The notes beneath the pieces are model-generated. The model did not search any database. It was not told where the DNA came from and saw nothing but the letters and a program-made list of their open reading frames with translations. From Heliopora coerulea (Eukaryota; Cnidaria; Anthozoa; Scleralcyonacea; Helioporidae), in assembly GCA_030142905.1 (NCBI GenBank), contig JASJOG010000502.1, positions 62,001-126,000 of the forward strand: a DNA stretch of 64,000 bases, given 5' to 3'. Shown here piece by piece: positions 34,546 through 46,693 of the stretch. The stretch's first letter is position 1, and every line of letters starts with the position of its first letter. A program made the position numbers and the translations under genes.

Positions 34546-35687
34546 CAGTCGCCGCCGCTTATATGCAAAATGTTTTTGCCAACTATATTTTTGCATATAA
34601 GCGGATTTTGCATATAAGCGGATTCGTTCCTAGGACGCGCATCGAGCAAAATTCATATTTGCATAATGTGAATGACCAGCGATTTGTATGCGAAACATGA
34701 GAATACAGTATAATCAAATCCCGTTTCAACTTAATGACACGCAACAAAACTAAATAAGAATTGCAAAAACTTATTTATTACTGTAGCACACTTATGTTAC
34801 ATGAATATACAAGATAAATGCTCTTACTTTCCAAAATAACTGTCTATTGATGTTTGCCTTTTGGCAACATTTGAACACACGTCCGTTGAAAAGTTTGATG
34901 ACAAATTAAACGATTTCCAGTCATTGAAGCCATGCAAGCAAAGATAGTCCTTCATATCAGCTAAATGCGACATAAATTCAGCGTGACTAATTATCGGTTT
35001 TTGTTCGGGCTCGTCCAGCTCGTCTTCGCTCTCCTGCATGCTTCTCAGCAGTTTCTTTCTGAGACTGTGAAGGATTTTTTTCAAATGCTTTGATAACGTC
35101 AAGTTTTTCAGCAAGCGTTAGCGTCTTTCGAGTTGGCATTTTGAAACGTGAATGTAAAATTTGAGGCAGAGTTTAAATAATGAACCCGTAAGGTATGACG
35201 TAATGGACAACTTGCCTGAATTGGCAAATGATTCAGAGACCGAGCATTTGCGGTATTTGTTTTTAACTTACTGAGAAGAGTAGGTGTAAAAATAATGACG
35301 TTAATTAGCTGTTGTATATTGTTTAGAAACGCCATTAACAGCGAGACTTTGTTTTCATAAAAACAAAGACCCAAATAATCAAAACAGTAGAAGAAAAGAT
35401 GCTAATCATAGGGATTTGTTTAAGTGCTGTTTATAAAATGATGAATCATGGTAAAAAAATGAAAAACTTTGAAACATTGATGGAAAAACTAGTACTTTGC
35501 AAAATTTTTTTGCATATAACCGACTTTCTATGCAAAATTACCAAATTTTCCTTTGCATATAACCGATTTTTGCATATAAGCAGAGCAAAAATACCTATTT
35601 TAATACGAATAGGCTTTGGATTTCCAAAATCTTTGCATATAAGCGATTTTTGCATATAAGCGACTTGCATTTAAGCGGCGGTGACTG
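34546..35687. mobile_element. pogo/Tigger-like element D (deletion derivative)
   Basis: The TIR starts CAGTCGCCGCCGCTTATATG and ends as its near complement at 35687, with TA at both sides (34544-34545, 35688-35689). At least eight TTGCATATAAGCG-type motifs fill the two subterminal regions. Inside, on the minus strand, is only the C-terminal end of a transposase. Confidence 0.9.
34824..35114 (-). pseudogene. C-terminal fragment of a pogo/Tigger transposase (element D)
   Basis: Minus strand: EPEQKPIISHAEFMSHLAD, MKDYLCLHGFNDWKSFN, STDVCSNVAKRQTSIDSYF and a stop. The corresponding part of element E (about 61380-61560) reads EPEPKPVITHAQFISNLADM and MKDYLCLHGFKDWKSFN. No catalytic residues remain. 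Confidence 0.75.
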
Positions 35688-35921
35688 TATATAACCTGTA
35701 ACTCGGTTTGACTTTGTCGAAATATATTTGAAATTCTTAAACTCATTTGTCTTTTGAAGACATGTTTTGTGTGTATTTTCAAAGAAAACTCTTCAGAAAA
35801 TATAAAAGGCCGCGTGCGAGAATAAAACTCATATACAAAATTGGCCTTAATGGGCGGCCATCTTGGCTTCACATTTCATTGGCCTAATTAGCATTCCAGA
35901 TATGGAAATCGAGTTCACTGC

Positions 35922-36510
35922 AAATTAGTAATTCCTAATCATTAGGTCGACCTTGCGCAAACATCGAAACAAAAAATGCTTTCAACTTGTAACGCTATCA
36001 CCTAACATCCCGACAAAAAAAGTGAAAAAATTAGTTGAGTCAATTTAAATCAGCGTGATGTTTTATATAAACCTGCATTTCATGAAATTGGCTTCTTTAC
36101 AGTAGTAACGCGTTTCCTGGATATGAAATTGTTCCAGTTTTCGTTTCTTCCTTGAAAAAGGAATCAAAATCCGCGTTATATTACAGTAAATGTGATGAAC
36201 TCACTGCAACCAGTTACCGGTGTAACGACCACACGTAGCAGTGGTATTAAAACACTTCAAAATTGACGATCCTGTTGGTTTTCGTTTCAATATTTCGCTG
36301 TGTGTTACAGCTGAGTTATCTTTAAAAAACACGAGATATAAGGGCAAAGTATTTTCACTTACAGTTTATCTTTGAGAGATACTATGTGATTGATAGAAAT
36401 GAACTCAAAGTCCTCAATGAGCACTCGTACGTTTGCCATAGTATCCGATACAAGTAGTAACTGTTAAAAAACGAGTGAGAAGACAGGTTTGTAATTTTGT
36501 AATATAAAGG
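35922..36510. other. No gene seen
   Basis: AT-rich sequence without a domain-bearing ORF or recognised repeat. Confidence 0.6.
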
Positions 36511-37471
36511 AAACACGCACTCCAAGATTCCAATCGCAAGGCATTGAATATAGCCTTAAACTAACCGTCATCAAGTCCTACATCAATACACAATACATGC
36601 TCTCGTCGACGGCTTGCGCGGCTCAGTTGGCAGAACACTGCACTAAGTTCGCAGCTAGTCCCAGTTCGCTTTTAAGACCCGTTTACGCGAGCGATTTTGC
36701 ACGGTGCGATTGTCATCCTGGAGTACGTAATAAACTCGTGATATTTAGGAAACATGAGAGCTTGGATATATTGAAGTAGATGAACGATCTTCAAGCTCGA
36801 TACTCAGAAAATGATATCTGAGCCCCAGACCGGGAATCGAACCCGCAACCTTCTGATGACCGGTTAGACGCTCTAACCATTGAGCTACCGAGACTCAGAT
36901 GGCGAGCTAAGTTGCAAATTCGATATATATATGTGCGACCTAAGCGGAAGCCACTATATATTGATAATGATTGAAGCAGTTTGATGTTTAGGAAACATGA
37001 GAGCTTGGATATATTGAAGTAGATGAACGATCTTCAAGCTCGATACTCAGAAAATGATATCTGAGCCCCAGACGGGAATCGAATTTGCAACTTAGCTCGC
37101 CATCTGAGTCTCGGTAGCTCAATGGTTAGAGCGTCTAACCGGTCATCAGAAGGTTGCGGGTTCGATTCCCGTCTGGGGCTCAGATATCATTTTCTGAGTA
37201 TCGAGCTTGAAGATCGTTCATCTACTTCAATATATCCAAGCTCTCATGTTTCCTAAACATCAAACTGCTTCAATCATTATCAATATATAGTGGCTTCCGC
37301 TTAGGTCGCACATATATATATCGAATTTGCAACTTAGCTCGCCATCTGAGTCTCGGTAGCTCAATGGTTAGAGCGTCTAACCGGTCATCAGAAGGTTGCG
37401 GGTTCGATTCCCGTCTGGGGCTCAGATATCATTTTCTGAGTATCGAGCTTGAAGATCGTTCATCTACTTCA
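36511..37471. mobile_element. Cluster of SINE family A copies in both orientations
   Basis: tRNA-like copies lie at 36779-36913 (minus), 37019-37085 (minus, head truncated), 37086-37230 (plus) and 37321-37471 (plus). Each full copy has an A box TAGCTCAATGG, a B box GGTTCGATTCC, the tail TTTTCTGAGTATCGAGCTTG, and a leader with GTGGCTTCCGCTTAGGTCGC. The plus and minus copies form a long inverted repeat. A separate inverted repeat pair (GCGATTTTG...CGATTG-CATC-TGGAGTA) lies at about 36684-36735 and 37697-37765. Confidence 0.85.
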
Positions 37472-37479
37472 AACTCATG

Positions 37480-38924
37480 ATAGTCTATGAAGCAAGATAT
37501 CCGCTTATGACTCGCTGCAGTTTGTCTTCAACTTGTACATAGTATTTTAGCTGTAGATATTCCATTTTAATTGTAAATATATTCTCTTAATTATTACGTA
37601 TTTTACTACACGGCCCTATGAAAAGCAACCCCTTGTTGGATGATCAGGTTACCGTGTCTAAAGATGTTTAAATAAATAAATAAATAAACGCTCTCGTCAG
37701 TCAAACACATACTCCAAGATGTCAATCGTAAGGCACAAAATCGCACGTGTAAACAGTCCTTTACGGTGTATGATTCCGACGCTCGTAACTTGACTTTCAT
37801 TTAGTAAAGTCTCTATAAAGCAAATGATTTGAGCCCGCGAGAATCAGCATTGTTGGCAAAAGTCGGTCACCCAAGTTAGAGTAGTCTTGTGAGAGACTGC
37901 AGTGCTTGTAGTGACTTACGTTTCAACGTCCTCAGTGGAAATCCTCAGAATCTGATGAACTCTTTCTTAAGACTACTCCGTTGATCAGGGTTCTGCCCAT
38001 GGTTGGCAGTGCTGTGCACTAGTTCCCGGTCCTCAGCAGTGTCACCCGGGATTCACACCAAAGCGGATCCTTCCGCTCGGCACTCGAAAAGTATCAAATA
38101 TGTGACAAGAAAACTTCAAGTGATTTTTTTTTTTTTTTTACTTAAGCAGTATTGACAATCATTAGGTAAAATTTAGAATCATAATGTGCACACTATAAGC
38201 GACCGGTGATTCGGTGAAATATGATATTCATTTATTTTAAACCAAAATTGCAAAAGTTGTCGGGGGGTATGAACCCGGGCCCGCAGGTATCCGACACCCA
38301 GACGGTCCTGGGTAGAACCCTCGTGGATTGAGTTCAATCGTTCAAATTCATATGCAAATCTAAAAGATTTTCACTGATTTGCTTTCACTGAAGTTCTCCT
38401 CTAGCCCCAGCATTAATTGAAGTTACCACAAGTCGATTCGAGTTGATTTTTAATGACTTAAATTCTCATTTTTTCACGGATAAATACCGCACTTATCTAT
38501 TGCAAACTATCGCGAGAGGGAAGCATTTCGCAGAAATTACAGCGTGAAAATGTCTCTTCAATGAGCTGATCACCAAGTTTTGCGATGAGGCTATTATTGT
38601 CTAAAGTGATTACGTACATTAGTTTCAGTTTAGAACGCAACATCAGCGATAGCGCAATGGAAAGAATTGCAGATGATCAAGATGACCGCAATAAGCATGT
38701 TATTAAGATCTTTCAAGTTTTCAAAGGGACTATGTATAAATACTAAGGTGTATGCAAGGTTATAAATTCACTGAACGAGTCAAATTTACTTAAATTTATT
38801 GCGACAGACGGGATGAGTGAACGTGGCAATCGAATGTTTACAGAAAGAGCGGGGTCAATGCTTGCTATTATTGAAAAAGCTTACACAACTCGAGATCAAT
38901 GCCGACATTAGTTATTGGCAGTAG
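37480..38924. other. No gene seen; fold-back remnant at 37800-38000
   Basis: 37862-37980 (GTTAGAGTAGTCTTG...TTTCAACGTCCTCAG...TTAAGACTACTC) is a diverged relative of the fold-back family at 28954-29195. The remainder shows no coding region. Confidence 0.5.
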
Positions 38925-39195
38925 TAGTTCGGAGGTTGATGACATAGTGGTAGTGCATATCTTTCCCCACTGTGACTAGGGTTTCATTCCGGCCTCATGC
39001 AGTTATCTCATTAACATTTTCTTGGTCACATGTGAGAAGAATGTTGTCTTGTTTTACTCTACCAAGAATCGCAGGTTTTCTCCGGGGACTTCAGTTTGTT
39101 CATGCAGTAACACTAGAAGCATCAGGGGTGGTCCTTACTAGACCTCTAGGGAGAACAGCTTAGGAAGCTGTTAGGGTTCATCAAGCGGAAATAAA
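38925..39195 (+). mobile_element. SINE family B, copy 2
   Basis: It matches 17350-17690 and 49360-49635 in the same order of landmarks, including GGTCACATGTGAGAAGAATG, GACCTCTAGGGAGAACAGC and a terminal AAATAAAGT. Confidence 0.8.
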
Positions 39196-39587
39196 GTCAC
39201 TCTTAAGAGAGAAAAGACCTGGATCTTGGAACGCCAAGTACCGCAAAGGAGAATGTTGGCCTTTAGGGTAACCCAAGTAGTAAAATTTTGTATTTTAGTC
39301 CCTCCTGAGACTGATTCTGACGCATTCTAAGATATTTTGTGAAATATTTCAGGAAATAACGTGATTAGTCGGGCAACATCTGCGAGGTACAGCCCCCAGA
39401 GTTCAGCTTTAACCATGCCCCCGATTGTTGATTTTTGCAACACAGTCAGACGTTAATACTTGAGAAATCATACAATTTTAAATATCCCACAATACACCTG
39501 AGAAAAACAAATATACACTCGAACATATAAAACTACTAACATATATATTTTGGAAATGTGGGAGCTTGCAGATATCTTGAATGAAGG
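39196..39587. other. No gene seen
   Basis: No coding region or clear repeat. Confidence 0.6.
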
Positions 39588-39975
39588 TAAACGTTCATCA
39601 ATTCTATCCTCAGAAAAACGATTTCTGAGCCCCAGACGGGGATCGAGCCAGCAATCTTCTGATGACCAGTGAGACGACGGCCTAACCATTGAGCTACCAA
39701 GACTTAAATAGCGAGCTAAGGTGCAAGTTCGACATATGTGCGACCTGAGCGGAAGCCATTATATGTTATTAATACTGATATGGATTAGATAAATATTCTG
39801 GAAATGTGGGAGCTTGCAGATACCCTGAATGATAAATGAACGTTCGTTGTGTTCTAACCTCAGAAAAACAATTTCTGACCCCCAGATTGGGATCGAGCCC
39901 GCAACCTTCTGATGACTGATGGCGACGAGATGCTCAAACCATTGAGCTACGGAGACAGATGGTGAGCTAAGATGC
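39588..39975 (-). mobile_element. Two SINE family A copies, minus strand
   Basis: 39588-39735 and 39838-39975 each carry the reverse of the tRNA-like head (GAGCTACCAAGAC or GAGCTACGGAGAC complement of the A box, GGGATCGAGCC complement of the B box) and the CTCAGAAAAACGATTTCTGA-like tail. They share leader sequence and look like a tandem pair. Confidence 0.8.
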
Positions 39976-40021
39976 ACATTAGACGTAAGTGCAACCTGAG
40001 CAGAAGCCTAAAGATCTTGGT

Positions 40022-40415
40022 ATTTTCAAAGCCTGCAATCCTGGCCAAAAATACCTGAGACAGCGTGGCATATGTCTCCCTGCTAACCATACTAAAGACG
40101 AAAGAAGAAATATCGTTCGCTCCCTCTTTCCTTCCTCCCCTCCATCAATGTTGCTTCATACCACCATGTCAGATGATGCTCGCTACATGGGCCACATGCA
40201 AAGCAAAAAGCTGACAAAAAACTCGCAACGTTGAAGGAGGGAAGTGAAAAGCGTAATCGTACTATCTATTCTAACTCTTTCGAGGCGGGAGGTGCCCCCT
40301 TGACGAGCAAAATCTCCAGCGTTAGCCAGAGTATAATGATAGATATCTTACGCCGCCGGGAAAGTGTTAAAGTGTTGTCCCAATATTTTTGGCCAGGATT
40401 ACAGTTTCTTGCATT
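40022..40415. mobile_element. Short element with inverted ends
   Basis: AATCCTGGCCAAAAATAC at about 40036-40053 is mirrored by ATTTTTGGCCAGGATTACAG at about 40384-40403. Part of the interior (40265-40370) is a minus-strand copy of the 95-bp MITE family. No gene is encoded. Confidence 0.6.
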
Positions 40416-40439
40416 CATCACTGAATCCCACAGTTGAGT

Positions 40440-42738
40440 CGTACAAACGATGATTTCAGCCAAACAAACAGCACATTTTCAGAATATTTCGCGAGAAAAA
40501 AAGGAAACTACTGGAAAGAACTCGTTCCCATATTCTCTTCTACAGAGACTGTATCATCAGTACTTTTTTCTAAGTGTTGTAGGAATGCAGTATCACCCCA
40601 AAACGCAACAATTTCTGCGTCAGGAGTCATAAATTCCAAAATTTCCAGGAGGGAGGGGATTCAGAATTTGTAACATTAACACTTCCCTCTGGCAAGCTTT
40701 TAAAAACGCAAAATGCCATGAAACATACCACATGATCGACGCCAATAAAACTTTGATGAATTGTTATTTTTCTATTCATGTTACTCTTTTAAAGAGCAAA
40801 ACACAAACCAAACAACGTCATCTTGTTTGCTTGATATTTAAGTTATAACAGCTCACCGTCGTCTTAGTCTTGTCTTGTCTATAACGTGAATATCGAGCAA
40901 AGATGATGACATTCTTCGGTTTATGTTTTATTATTTAGTTTTTGAAATTTTGGGCTGGTAATTGTAAATAGTCTTTTCTCTTGGTAAAATCGACTGGAAC
41001 TTTTTTACTTGTGTTCACATAAGGAAAGTTAAACAGAATTTGGACTGTACGTTGTGAGTACAAAGTCAGCCTTCTCTCAGATCACCTCAAACGGGTGGTC
41101 AAAACCATTCCAAATTTTAGTCCGATTGCGTTTACAAGTGGAATTCCAGTCGAAATCCAGTCCAAGACTGAAGATGGCATGCAGATGTGAATGTACCTTC
41201 GCATTACGAGCTGTACAATCACTATACCTGACAAACAAGAAGTGAGACTAATGTGTTTGGTTCTTGCGCTTGGCTGCAAACTGCATTCTATGGTAATCAA
41301 AAAAAAAGTCAAAGAACGAACATGAAAAGTGGCTTGTCATAACAAAATTTACATTAGAAGCTTTGTCCTGTTATAGTTGGAAAAGTCACAAGAGAAAATG
41401 TAAAGACGGTTATGCGACCATTTTGATAATTCTGCCTCCTTATTTACAGGTTTCTTAAAAAACCCAAATTTAATTATTCATGAGGAAAACTGTAAGGAAA
41501 ATCGTTACCATATCGTGATTTTAAATGTGAGAAAAACGTGTTCATATTTCTCGTCAAATTTTCTCGGCTTAGAAAACATAAATTTTCAAAATTTCTTCGA
41601 GAATTAGCGTATTAAGGAGTTCGTTTCCGAATCATTTAAAAAACTCGCAATATCTGCTTTATCGAATCTAAAACACTCGTCTGTCGTCTCGTGTCTTGAA
41701 CCCGATAAAGCACTGCTGCTCAGTTTTTAAATATGACCTAAAATCAGACAGCACTCCCTCAGAATAACAATTACAGCTTAATGTTATAATATAAATATCT
41801 TCCGAATCCTCAAAAGAGACGTCCAATATCCATTCCTGCAAACTGTTGTTTTTCGCAAGAAACACGATAAACGTCAATAATACTCCCCAGACCTAAACTG
41901 TTAAAACTGTTTCGCAAAACATAAAGCAAATCTCACCTCCCGGTGAAATTCCTTATAATATTTGTCAACGTTTACATGAGAAGAGGACAACCCCTCCCAA
42001 GTGGAATCTCACTATTGACTACCCTAGATCTCGCCTGGGAGGGCTGGAAATTCCAGCCCTGCTGGAAGGGCCAGAAAATTCCCATGTAAAGCAGAAGTGA
42101 AATTCAGCCTTCTTATTAGGGCCAGGCCTACCAAGAGAGCTGGCTCGCTTCCATACAAGCACTCCCTGAATGTCGTACATCATCTTAATTTTGCATAGCG
42201 TGATCAGTTGACATGTGCTTAGGTAATGTTAAATTTCCATAGCATGACCGGTTCCTATGGTTACCTTCGCCACTTCCAATCAGGTAATTTGTCAAGAAAA
42301 AGTGTCCAGTGGTGAGCAGTGTAGAATCAAGTGTGCGTGTGCGCTATGGAGCTTACCATTTCTTCAAGATGATCTACATTTCTTTCTAACTCCGTGTTGT
42401 TGTTCTTTAGGTCAGCCACCTCGCAAAAAATATTGTCGTTTTCACTATATCAAGAAAATACAGCTTCAAAAATGCTTCAACGAATATTCTCGTCCAGCAT
42501 TTTGGACAAAACACGCATATCACATGGTGACAAAATCAAATAGCTCTTCTCACTTGGCTAACTTTTCACGCTCATTCTCTTGACTCTTCACCTCTAACGG
42601 AGGAAGATGGGAAGAATGAAGATGATTATCATTAATAAACTTTCAACTACTAATTCACAATTTACAATAACCTTTTCACTGCGGGAGCTCTCCCCCAGAT
42701 TAACCTCTCCCCCCAACGTGAAAGAGTTAATTGAGCTG
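40440..42738. other. No gene seen; one copy of the ribozyme-associated repeat
   Basis: Several short open frames exist (for example 41054-41245 and 42257-42583) but show no recognisable domain and lack splice or promoter support. 41566-41720 is a minus-strand copy of the repeat unit that flanks the hammerhead block. Confidence 0.5.
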
Positions 42739-42957
42739 GTTATTACTGAGATAGTCATGACTGATATTGTCACAACTGACATTGTCATAATTTAAATGGT
42801 CACAATTGAGATGGTCACAACTAAGATGGTCATAATTGAAATGGTCGTAACTAAGATGGTTATTGAGCTGGTAGTAAATGAGCTGGTCATATTGAAATGG
42901 TCATCAATGAGCTGGTTATCGTAGAGATAGTCATAACTGAGATGGTTATAACTCCTT
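42739..42957. repeat. Degenerate 15-bp minisatellite (GAGATGGTCATAACT)
   Basis: About fourteen diverged copies in a row; the GGTCATAA/GGTTAT core is best kept. It is followed directly by a minus-strand copy of the 95-bp MITE (42957-43050, GCGGGAGCTCTCC...TTAGCCAGACT). Confidence 0.85.
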
Positions 42958-43049
42958 CACTGCGGGAGCTCTCCTCTTGACGAGTAAAATCGTCTGTGGT
43001 TAGCCAGACTAAAATAATAGAAGTCTTACGCCGCCAGGTGAGAGTTCCT

Positions 43050-44374
43050 GAAGTTACGGTGGTAGTTGAACCTAAAGTTTGAGAAAACTTTCCAAATTTC
43101 TTAAAAACATTTTTTTACTACTGAAATGAAGTATTACTGTTTTTTCACCTCCTTTACTTACGTTTACAACATTTCAATGGATTGCTTCAACATATTAATT
43201 TATCGGGAAAAGTATCATCAAATTTACCATAGCAACCGTATTAGATGGTACTGTTGACTTTGGTTGCTATGGGCTTTTTAAGCTGGTCGTCCGCAGGAGT
43301 TTCCATTTTACTTCACTTTGAAACATTTGAAACATCAGAATGAAATATTTTAGTAGTAACTGGTGTAGGAATTCGTTTGTCGGAGCAAGTGAAAACAAGC
43401 AAAACACTAAGCGGGGTACAATTTAGACAATTTTGTGTGCTTGGTATTAAATTAAGGTTTCCAGATTTCTAATTGAGTGCATGATTGACCTATCCCATCA
43501 GTAAGCATGAGGATTCATGACCACACCTAATTTGAGCTCCTGAAACTTGTAACGGAACTGATCATTTCTCTTCTTGTGTTCATCCCATTTCTAAAAACAA
43601 AAACAGTTCGTAAACTTTTGACGGTAATTCGTGATGCGTAACAGGTCATTTCGTTTAAACACCGACACAAAACTAGCAAATTTCGATGACGACTGAGTAT
43701 TCTAATTAGAATACAAAAGAATGGTGACTCTGAAGATTGAAATCATTATTATTCTCAACCCGCTTGGACAATTTTGTAGTTTCGTGATGATGACTACAAG
43801 TTAGTCAAAACATAGAGAATAAAAATGATTTCAATCTTTGCAGTCACGATTGTTTTGTATGGAATTAAAACCACCAAAGTTAGCCATGCCTATCATAATA
43901 AACAAAACTTCAATACAATACCTTCCCATCGGCTTATACCGCTTCTTCCAAGTCCTGTAACTTTTCATCAAACTCCACACTTACTGTAGGGTAAACAGCA
44001 AACAAATTATTTGAGACCAGATGTGAATGTTCTTCAAGCTGCTTACACAGATGAACGATTTCTTAGCCCCAGGTGGGTGCTAAGAATTTGCTTTTTCTGA
44101 GTAAAGGAGCTGGACAAATGTCCACATGTCATCTGTTGTAACACCAAGCTGCCATATATGTGCAGCATGTGTGGATAACACTCAGCTTGTTGTTTAGGAT
44201 TCTGTGATTCTCCAAGTACTGGCGCATCCTCTAGGGAAGTTGACAAATCAACTGGGAGTTACAATTCTCGTTTTCATTCTTTGATAAATATAAATATTTT
44301 ATGCGAATAACATTTGAAATAGAGGGCAATCAACCAGGCACTTGACGTGATCGTCACGACATTCTGCAGTCGTT
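43050..44374. other. No gene seen
   Basis: No domain-bearing ORF or recognised repeat on either strand. Confidence 0.5.
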
Positions 44375-44390
44375 TAAACACGGAGCGACG

Positions 44391-44400
44391 CTATAAAAGG
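44391..44400 (+). promoter_or_regulatory. TATA box (CTATAAAAGG)
   Basis: A consensus TATA element directly inside the left inverted repeat, 430 bp upstream of the 147-codon ORF at 44824, in the right orientation to drive it. Confidence 0.5.
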
Positions 44401-44823
44401 GTAAGCTCCTCCCACATTTCTAGCTTCGTATGGCGGTTGCATGTTTCAAAACGGCGGACACTTCGAAGCGTGACTGAACTGGACAGCGTAGAGCTCCACA
44501 AGCGTGTCCTAGAGCCTAAAGCTTACGGAAATACTTTTAAAATGTGTTTTTAAAATACAGCTAAACAATATATAAAGCAATAAATGGCTGAACATGCAAC
44601 ATTTACTGATTTTTCTGGTTGTTATACGTCGTATTATAATCATTCGAGACGTCCTAAGCATCTTCATTCACTTATAGTCATCCTACCTGCGCAGTGTTTG
44701 GCACGATTCACATTTTATTACGTCCGCGATGTGTCATAGCCATCTGCATTCTTTTTGGCGCATACTTGAAGCTTGTAATATTATAAATATAAACAAAAAC
44801 TGGCGCCACTTTCAAATTCATTT

Positions 44824-45267
44824 GTGGCAAACATGCTCGGTTGCTCTCATCCAACAGCTCGGACTTCTACCTCTGCGCAAAGCACAACTCCGCTTTCTGC
44901 GGGGCTTAGCAAGTATGATCGCAATAAAGCGTACTACCAGGAGAATAAAAGTGCAATTAATGAGAGCAAGGCCTACTACGGCTTCAAAATGGAAGTGAAA
45001 CGCGATGAGGAAGGGCGCTTGGTAGAAGTACGTAAAAAGATCAACACCGTGAGGAATCAGTTACTGTCCAACGGAAAACCGGCAGGAAATATTGAAGTGA
45101 TGGAATTGCTCTTGGATTGTTGGCTCAGTCAAAACAGTTCAAATGGCCAACAGGCGCAAAATACTATCCAGGCAGCAACGTCGTTGCAAACAAATTCATC
45201 TGCTATATTCTCAATTGAACGCGATATTCGTCCACCGGAAATTAGTCCAAGCTCAATTGACCAATAA
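44824..45267 (+). CDS. Hypothetical 147-residue protein in TIR-bracketed unit
   Basis: The ORF starts with MANMLGCSHPTARTSTSAQS, has a charged middle (KYDRNKAYYQENKSAINESK, MEVKRDEEGRLVEVRKKI) and a Gln/Ser-rich C-terminus. The middle looks helical and basic. I recognise no family. It is intronless, lies downstream of a good TATA box and inside the inverted repeat 44375-45341. It could be a first exon, an accessory transposon gene, or a chance ORF; the consistent charged helix pattern favours a real or recently real protein. Confidence 0.45.
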   Translation: MANMLGCSHPTARTSTSAQSTTPLSAGLSKYDRNKAYYQENKSAINESKAYYGFKMEVKRDEEGRLVEVRKKINTVRNQLLSNGKPAGNIEVMELLLDCWLSQNSSNGQQAQNTIQAATSLQTNSSAIFSIERDIRPPEISPSSIDQ

Positions 45268-45341
45268 CATGCGACCTTTCCTTAATCATAATTGACAGGC
45301 TGAGAAACTCAGCCTCTTCTTATGCGATCGCTCCGTGTTTA

Positions 45342-45781
45342 ATATGACGATTATAACAATTCTGTATACATGATATAGAGTGACCTTATAGAGAAGGAGC
45401 TCCAATCAAGTTACCTATTTTGAATAAGAATCACCACTCAGTGTGGAAATCTCGTCGAAAACTTAAATAATGTATGTGGACACCAAATAGTGTGGATATC
45501 TCCACAAGAATACTATAGTATAGAATGAATTTAAGAAAATGTTTTTGCAACCGTACTTTTATATTTGTCGAACAAGAAGAATAAAGACTCGTTACTCCCA
45601 TTTGACTAGTTAACTTCTGCAAAGGGTGCGCCAACAGTTTGATATTCGGAGGATCTTAAACCATAACCTGAGTATTAAGCAGATTTAGTTGGCAGTTAGG
45701 GGAAGAATTGGACATAATGTAGAATGTTACTTTGGTTGGAGGTGTAGGAAGTAAGGTATATATCTTTGGAAGTGTGGGAGC
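45342..45781. other. No gene seen
   Basis: No coding region or recognised repeat. Confidence 0.5.
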
Positions 45782-46040
45782 GTGGAGATATCTTGAATGA
45801 TAGATGAACGTTCGTCAAACTCTATCCTCAGAAAAACGATTTCTGAGTCCCAGACGGGGATCGAACCAGCAACCTTCGGATGACCGGTGAGACAGGTCGC
45901 ACATATGTCGAACTTGCCCCTCAGCTCACCATCTGAGTCTTGGTAGCTCAATGGTTAGAACGTCTCACCGCTCATCAGAAGGTTGTGGGTTCGATCCCGG
46001 TCTGTGGATAGAGCTTGATGAATGTTCATCTCTCATTTAG
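45782..46040. mobile_element. Head-to-head pair of SINE family A copies
   Basis: 45782-45905 is a minus-strand copy (head truncated at CCGGTGAGACAGG) and 45928-46040 a plus-strand copy (GGTAGCTCAATGGTTAGAAC, GGGTTCGATCCCGG). Together they form an inverted repeat, like the cluster at 36.8-37.5 kb. Confidence 0.8.
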
Positions 46041-46537
46041 AATAGGAAGGCACCTAATTAACAATGTTTAAGAATAATCTTAGCTGATGAACTGAAGGAT
46101 AAATTTAATAATCTGAACGATTCTTTATCTAACTACCACCCAGTATGAACAGCCATTTCTTCTTTTTTCATTCCTAAGTACTAATTACCATTCTACGTAA
46201 CATGTCAGATATTGCGTGAAACCGTCAAGCGCAACGAGGTGAGTATGAAAACTACTTGAACTTCGTACCTCACGTAGTTGACCGTTAACAACTTAATACA
46301 ACTAACTACAATTAAGTCCGTCGGCGCTATTTTACCGCTATTTTGCCGGATAAAGAGTTAATAAGATCACTTTATTTTTTGATAGGTCAAAAATTTCAGC
46401 TCACCTAATTTTGAAGTCAGGATGTCAGAATAATGTAATTTCAGAAGTACTTTCCAACCAGGCAGAAAACCGTCCATATGTAAATATAAAAATAGAGTAC
46501 TGCGTAGGCACTATTGAAATCGAAGTGAAATCATCGG
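46041..46537. other. No gene seen
   Basis: No coding region or recognised repeat. Confidence 0.5.
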
Positions 46538-46693
46538 AAAGGTCTGAGTAATGCCGAAATGTAAAGAGTAGTTTTCTAACGTTTCAAGCGAAGGCCCTTC
46601 GTCAGAAAAAAACGTTTTATCTCTCTGACGAAGGGCCTTCGCTCGAAATGTTAGAAAACTGCTCTTTACATTTCGGCATTACTCAGACCTTTC
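46538..46693. mobile_element. Near-perfect fold-back element, 156 bp
   Basis: AAAGGTCTGAGTAATGCCGA at 46538 is mirrored at 46693; arms of about 66 nt include TTTCTAACGTTTC and GCGAAGGCCCTTCGTCAG with few mismatches around a short centre near 46612. Confidence 0.9.

Larger units (their letters stand above)
34115..35921. mobile_element. DNA element with TIRs over 60 bp, split by pogo element D
   Basis: 34115 onward (CAGTGAGCTCGATTTCCATA, then TCTGGAATGCTAA and GAAGCCAAGATGGCCGCCC) is mirrored by the complement ending at 35921. With element D (34546-35687) removed the parent is about 0.67 kb. The open frame at 34117-34485 lies partly in the TIR and has no recognisable domain, so it is not called as a gene. 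Confidence 0.8.
44375..45341. mobile_element. Possible TIR element carrying an unknown gene
   Basis: A 14-bp perfect inverted repeat, TAAACACGGAGCGA at 44375-44388 and its complement at 45328-45341, brackets one gene-like unit. I could not define a target duplication, so membership in a transposon class is open; the repeat could also be chance. Confidence 0.45.

Noticed and set aside
36850..36895. Apparent tRNA genes with good A and B boxes (also at 37120, 37360, 45945, 57590, 62680)
   Set aside because: All copies share non-tRNA leader and tail sequence and an imperfect anticodon stem; they are tRNA-derived SINEs.
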